Notes under the pieces: generated by a model | Databases searched by the model: none | What the model saw: the letters and a program-made list of their open reading frames with translations, nothing else | Told to the model about the DNA's origin: nothing | In this document: positions 62,077 to 64,000 of the stretch, in pieces | How the letters are laid out: each line of letters opens with the position of its first letter | Numbering within the stretch: position 1 is the stretch's first letter | Made by a program: the position numbers and the translations under genes | Source of the DNA: Bradyrhizobium betae | GTDB lineage: Bacteria > Pseudomonadota > Alphaproteobacteria > Rhizobiales > Xanthobacteraceae | Direction of reading: 5' to 3' | Assembly (NCBI RefSeq): GCF_004123905.1 | Contig: NZ_MZXW01000035.1 | Span: 534,802 to 598,801 of the forward strand | DNA: 64,000 nucleotides

Positions 62077-62712
62077 TCAGAGACTCGCAATGACAGGCGC
62101 AAGCTCGAGCGAGCCGCGATAGATCATCTCGAAGGCGACGTAAATGATGATGGCAAGACCGACATAGGCGATCCAGCGCTGCTTCTGGAGCACGCGGCCG
62201 AGCAGATCGGCGGCGACGCCCATCAGCGCGACCGAGAGCAGCAGGCCGAAGGCCAGGATGTACGGATGCTCGCGCGCGGCGCCCGCCACCGCGAGCACGT
62301 TATCCAGGGACATCGAGACGTCGGCAGCGACGATCTGCGCCGCCGCCTGGCCGAAGGTCTTTCGCGGTGCTGGCGCAGCGCTTCCGCCGCCGCCATGGTT
62401 GAACGCGAGCTCTGCGTGCGCGGCCTGCTCGCGCAGCTCGCGCCACATCTTCCAGCACACCCAGAGCAGCAGCACGCCGCCGGCGAGCAACAGGCCGATC
62501 ACCTGCAACAGCTGGGTCGCAACGCCGGCAAAGACGATGCGCAGTGCGGTCGCGGCAATGATGCCGACGACGATGGCACGCCGGCGCTGCTCGGCCGGAA
62601 GGCCGGCGGCGGCGAGCCCGATGACGACGGCGTTGTCGCCGGCGAGCACCAGGTCGATCAGGACGACCTGAAGCAGCGCACTCAGCGCATCAGCGGTGAT
62701 GAATTCAATCAT
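62077..62712 (-). CDS. TerC family integral membrane protein
   Basis: The protein is 211 residues with about six helices. DLVLAGDNA at 20-28 and ADVSMSLDNVLAVAG near 129-143 are the two inverted acidic motifs of TerC/YjbE proteins, thought to coordinate metal ions. Roles in metal homeostasis or tellurite resistance are known for the family. It starts inside the end of the upstream PGPGW-type gene (ATGA overlap), so expression is coupled. Confidence 0.87.
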   Translation of the reverse strand: MIEFITADALSALLQVVLIDLVLAGDNAVVIGLAAAGLPAEQRRRAIVVGIIAATALRIVFAGVATQLLQVIGLLLAGGVLLLWVCWKMWRELREQAAHAELAFNHGGGGSAAPAPRKTFGQAAAQIVAADVSMSLDNVLAVAGAAREHPYILAFGLLLSVALMGVAADLLGRVLQKQRWIAYVGLAIIIYVAFEMIYRGSLELAPVIASL

Positions 62713-63071
62713 GATTGATCTTGTTTCGGTGCGGACGGATCGAGCCAATGCGGCTTCTTGCGTTCGATCCAGTCGAAGACCTTTGAGCGGGAGGAGCGCA
62801 GCGCGGGCACGTCCTCGGCGAGCAGTGCGAGGCCGAGCGGCAGCATCCAGATGCCGAGCACCGGCAGGAACGAGAGCACGCCGCCGACCACGAGCAGCGC
62901 GCCCGAGGGAATCCTCACCCAGCGGCTGGACGGCTTGAGCAGATAGGAGACGGTGTCACCCACGCGCGGCGGCAGGCGATGGACGAGCTTGTCGAGGCGC
63001 GGGTCACCGCCGGCCATCTGGCCATTGGTGCCCTCGTCCCTCGTTGTATGCTCGTCCGATGCTGCGCTCAT
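62709..63071 (-). CDS. PGPGW-type two-helix membrane protein
   Basis: The protein is 120 residues from the ATG at 63071, five bases after AGGAG that overlaps the stop of terB. Two helices with VGGVLSFLPVLGIWMLPLGLALLAEDVPALRSSRSKVFDW resemble the PGPGW-type putative transmembrane family. It sits between terB and terC with two and four bases respectively, so the three form one translationally coupled unit. Function is unknown. Confidence 0.75.
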   Translation of the reverse strand: MSAASDEHTTRDEGTNGQMAGGDPRLDKLVHRLPPRVGDTVSYLLKPSSRWVRIPSGALLVVGGVLSFLPVLGIWMLPLGLALLAEDVPALRSSRSKVFDWIERKKPHWLDPSAPKQDQS

Positions 63072-63073
63072 GC

Positions 63074-63529
63074 TCACTCCTTGGGGGCGGTGCTCACCGC
63101 ACCCGGCCCGACCTGCTTTGCCCGCGGCAACACCTGCGTCAGCAGGCGCAGCAGCTTGATCGCCTGCACTTCGTGGGGATGCACGTCCTCGTCCGCAGCC
63201 GCAACGCGCTCCGACAGCTCGATCAGGTGCGACGAGAGCGGCATGTTCGAGACCGGCCGCAGCGTATCGATCACCACATTGGCAAAGTCCGGCTCCTCCA
63301 ATCGTTCCGCCAGCTCGTCGAACATCGCGAACAGCCGCTCGTCGCTGATGTGCGGCGCCAATCCACGATCCCTGATGAAGCGGATCACCTCGTCGCGCTC
63401 GACCGGCGAGACACGGCGGTCGGCGACCGCAACGAGCGCACCGGCGATGACCAGCGCCACCGCAGCCTGCTCGTTCAGACTCGACGGTTCGGTGATCTCG
63501 ATCGGATTGGAGTATTTGGCGTCAGACAT
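63074..63529 (-). CDS. TerB-like tellurite-resistance-type protein
   Basis: The protein is 151 residues, all helical, with acidic motif DRRVSPVERDEVIRFI in the first half and EDVHPHEVQAIKLL in the second, the pattern of TerB-like metal-binding helical proteins. Members are found with TerC and are tied to membrane-associated stress responses. Its stop lies inside the ribosome site of the next gene, making it the head of a tight three-gene operon. Confidence 0.82.
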   Translation of the reverse strand: MSDAKYSNPIEITEPSSLNEQAAVALVIAGALVAVADRRVSPVERDEVIRFIRDRGLAPHISDERLFAMFDELAERLEEPDFANVVIDTLRPVSNMPLSSHLIELSERVAAADEDVHPHEVQAIKLLRLLTQVLPRAKQVGPGAVSTAPKE

Positions 63530-63856
63530 CGTTGCTCCTCAATGTTGCGGAATGGCCGCACGGAGCTGCGATGGGGACGATTGGGTCGGAAGGAACTCAA
63601 GAAGGCCCGACGATCGGCCGATCCATCGCATTCGCGCGGGACAGGTCATCCGACATCGCGAGGTTTGCCGACATTGTCGGCGTCCTCGCCAGAGGGGCCC
63701 GGATTCTTGTTCTCCCCACACTTAAAGCCGGGTGGGCCGGAATCAAGGCGGCAGGACTGCGACCAGCCGCCGCATCAGGTTCCATGTTGGCGGATTGGTT
63801 AGTCATTGCGCGCGCATCTGCACCGACATCCTCGCTGTCATCGCCCGGCTTGATGT
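63530..63856. other. Promoter region and edge of a mobile element
   Basis: These 327 bases before terB hold no gene I can support. The terB promoter is expected near 63530-63650. CCCACACTTAAAGCCGGGTGGGCCGGAATCAAGGCGGC-type sequence near 63715 resembles a common intergenic repeat. The DNA just before 63857 may include the end of an insertion sequence. Confidence 0.35.
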
Positions 63857-64000
63857 TCAGACCGGGGACATAGCTGACGGTTGTTCGGACACATCACTGA
63901 CAGTTTGACCGCGGGTCAAGTCGATTGAGCCGACCTGCCAGCTGGCAAAGAAGACACCGTAACGGCCGTCGCGGTCGAGCGGCCTGACGGCCAGCTGCTC
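63857..64000 (-). CDS. C-terminal end of a probable IS481-type transposase (partial)
   Basis: The complement from the right edge reads 47 codons before a TGA at 63857-63859: EQLAVRPLDRDGRYGVFFAS, then WQVGSIDLTRGQTVSDVSEQ, ending in PSAMSPV. The IDLT..., VSDVSEQ-SAMSP ending is the style I recall for IS481-family transposases, but with so little sequence the assignment is tentative. The start and the other end of the element are outside the window. Confidence 0.45.
   Translation of the reverse strand, partial: EQLAVRPLDRDGRYGVFFASWQVGSIDLTRGQTVSDVSEQPSAMSPV

Noticed and set aside
63532..63873. A 113-codon plus-strand frame at the right end
   Set aside because: It has no ribosome site or domain, and it runs opposite the probable transposase tail and the terB promoter.

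Overview
The window reads as a chromosomal segment of a high-GC alphaproteobacterium of the Bradyrhizobium/Rhodopseudomonas group. Four things point there: an AcpXL very-long-chain fatty acid/lipid A cluster, a coxMNOP-type cytochrome oxidase operon, small proteins of families common in that group (DUF6894, DUF2865), and several imperfect palindromic intergenic repeats that I recognise from such genomes. No rRNA or tRNA gene, CRISPR array or complete prophage was seen. The only mobile-element trace is a probable transposase C-terminus at the extreme right edge.

Left end (1-7.2 kb): a catabolic-looking cluster. It holds a UPF0280 protein and a 6-hydroxynicotinate-reductase-like Fe-S protein on the minus strand, divergent from a NicA-like [2Fe-2S] subunit and a NicB-like molybdenum hydroxylase fused to a three-haem cytochrome c region. 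A class I extradiol dioxygenase runs convergently to them. Palindromes with TTCGT or TTTGT half-sites lie in front of all three transcription units, which suggests shared control. The substrate is probably an N-heteroaromatic or related ring compound, but the sequence does not settle it.

7.5-14.1 kb: a HerA-type ATPase, an AhpD-fold peroxidase-like protein, MgtC, a Crp/Fnr regulator with a DUF6894 partner, and several small genes. 14.3-18.6 kb: acpXL-fabZ-fabF-fabF-lpxXL, the pathway that makes and attaches the very long acyl chain of lipid A. One of the two ketosynthases has lost its catalytic cysteine and one histidine and looks like a chain-length-factor partner. 18.96-20.1 kb: a strikingly AT-rich polytopic membrane gene, probably acquired by transfer.

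20.1-28.8 kb: a rhodanese/aminotransferase/PotF run, two tandem Kup potassium transporters, and a MotA/MotB pair. 29-44 kb: a divergent metallophosphoesterase, an SDR, an RraA-like protein, pssA and psd (phosphatidylethanolamine synthesis), an Atm1-like ABC exporter, a LOG protein, a coupled cysS-GNAT-cimA operon, and two exported proteins. 44.6-49.2 kb: a five-gene cytochrome c oxidase operon with two subunit III genes and a small subunit IV gene, preceded by a DUF2189 membrane protein.

49.2-64 kb: nadE, dgkA and class II DAHP synthase in one run; an aldehyde dehydrogenase divergent from two tandem ModE-type regulators with a perfect GGTATACC-centred palindrome between them; cysteine synthase; a HTH protein; LysR and AraC regulators; a YqhA-type membrane protein; and a tightly coupled terB / PGPGW-type / terC operon. 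Starts were chosen from Shine-Dalgarno sequences, overlaps and family alignment by eye. No database search was possible.
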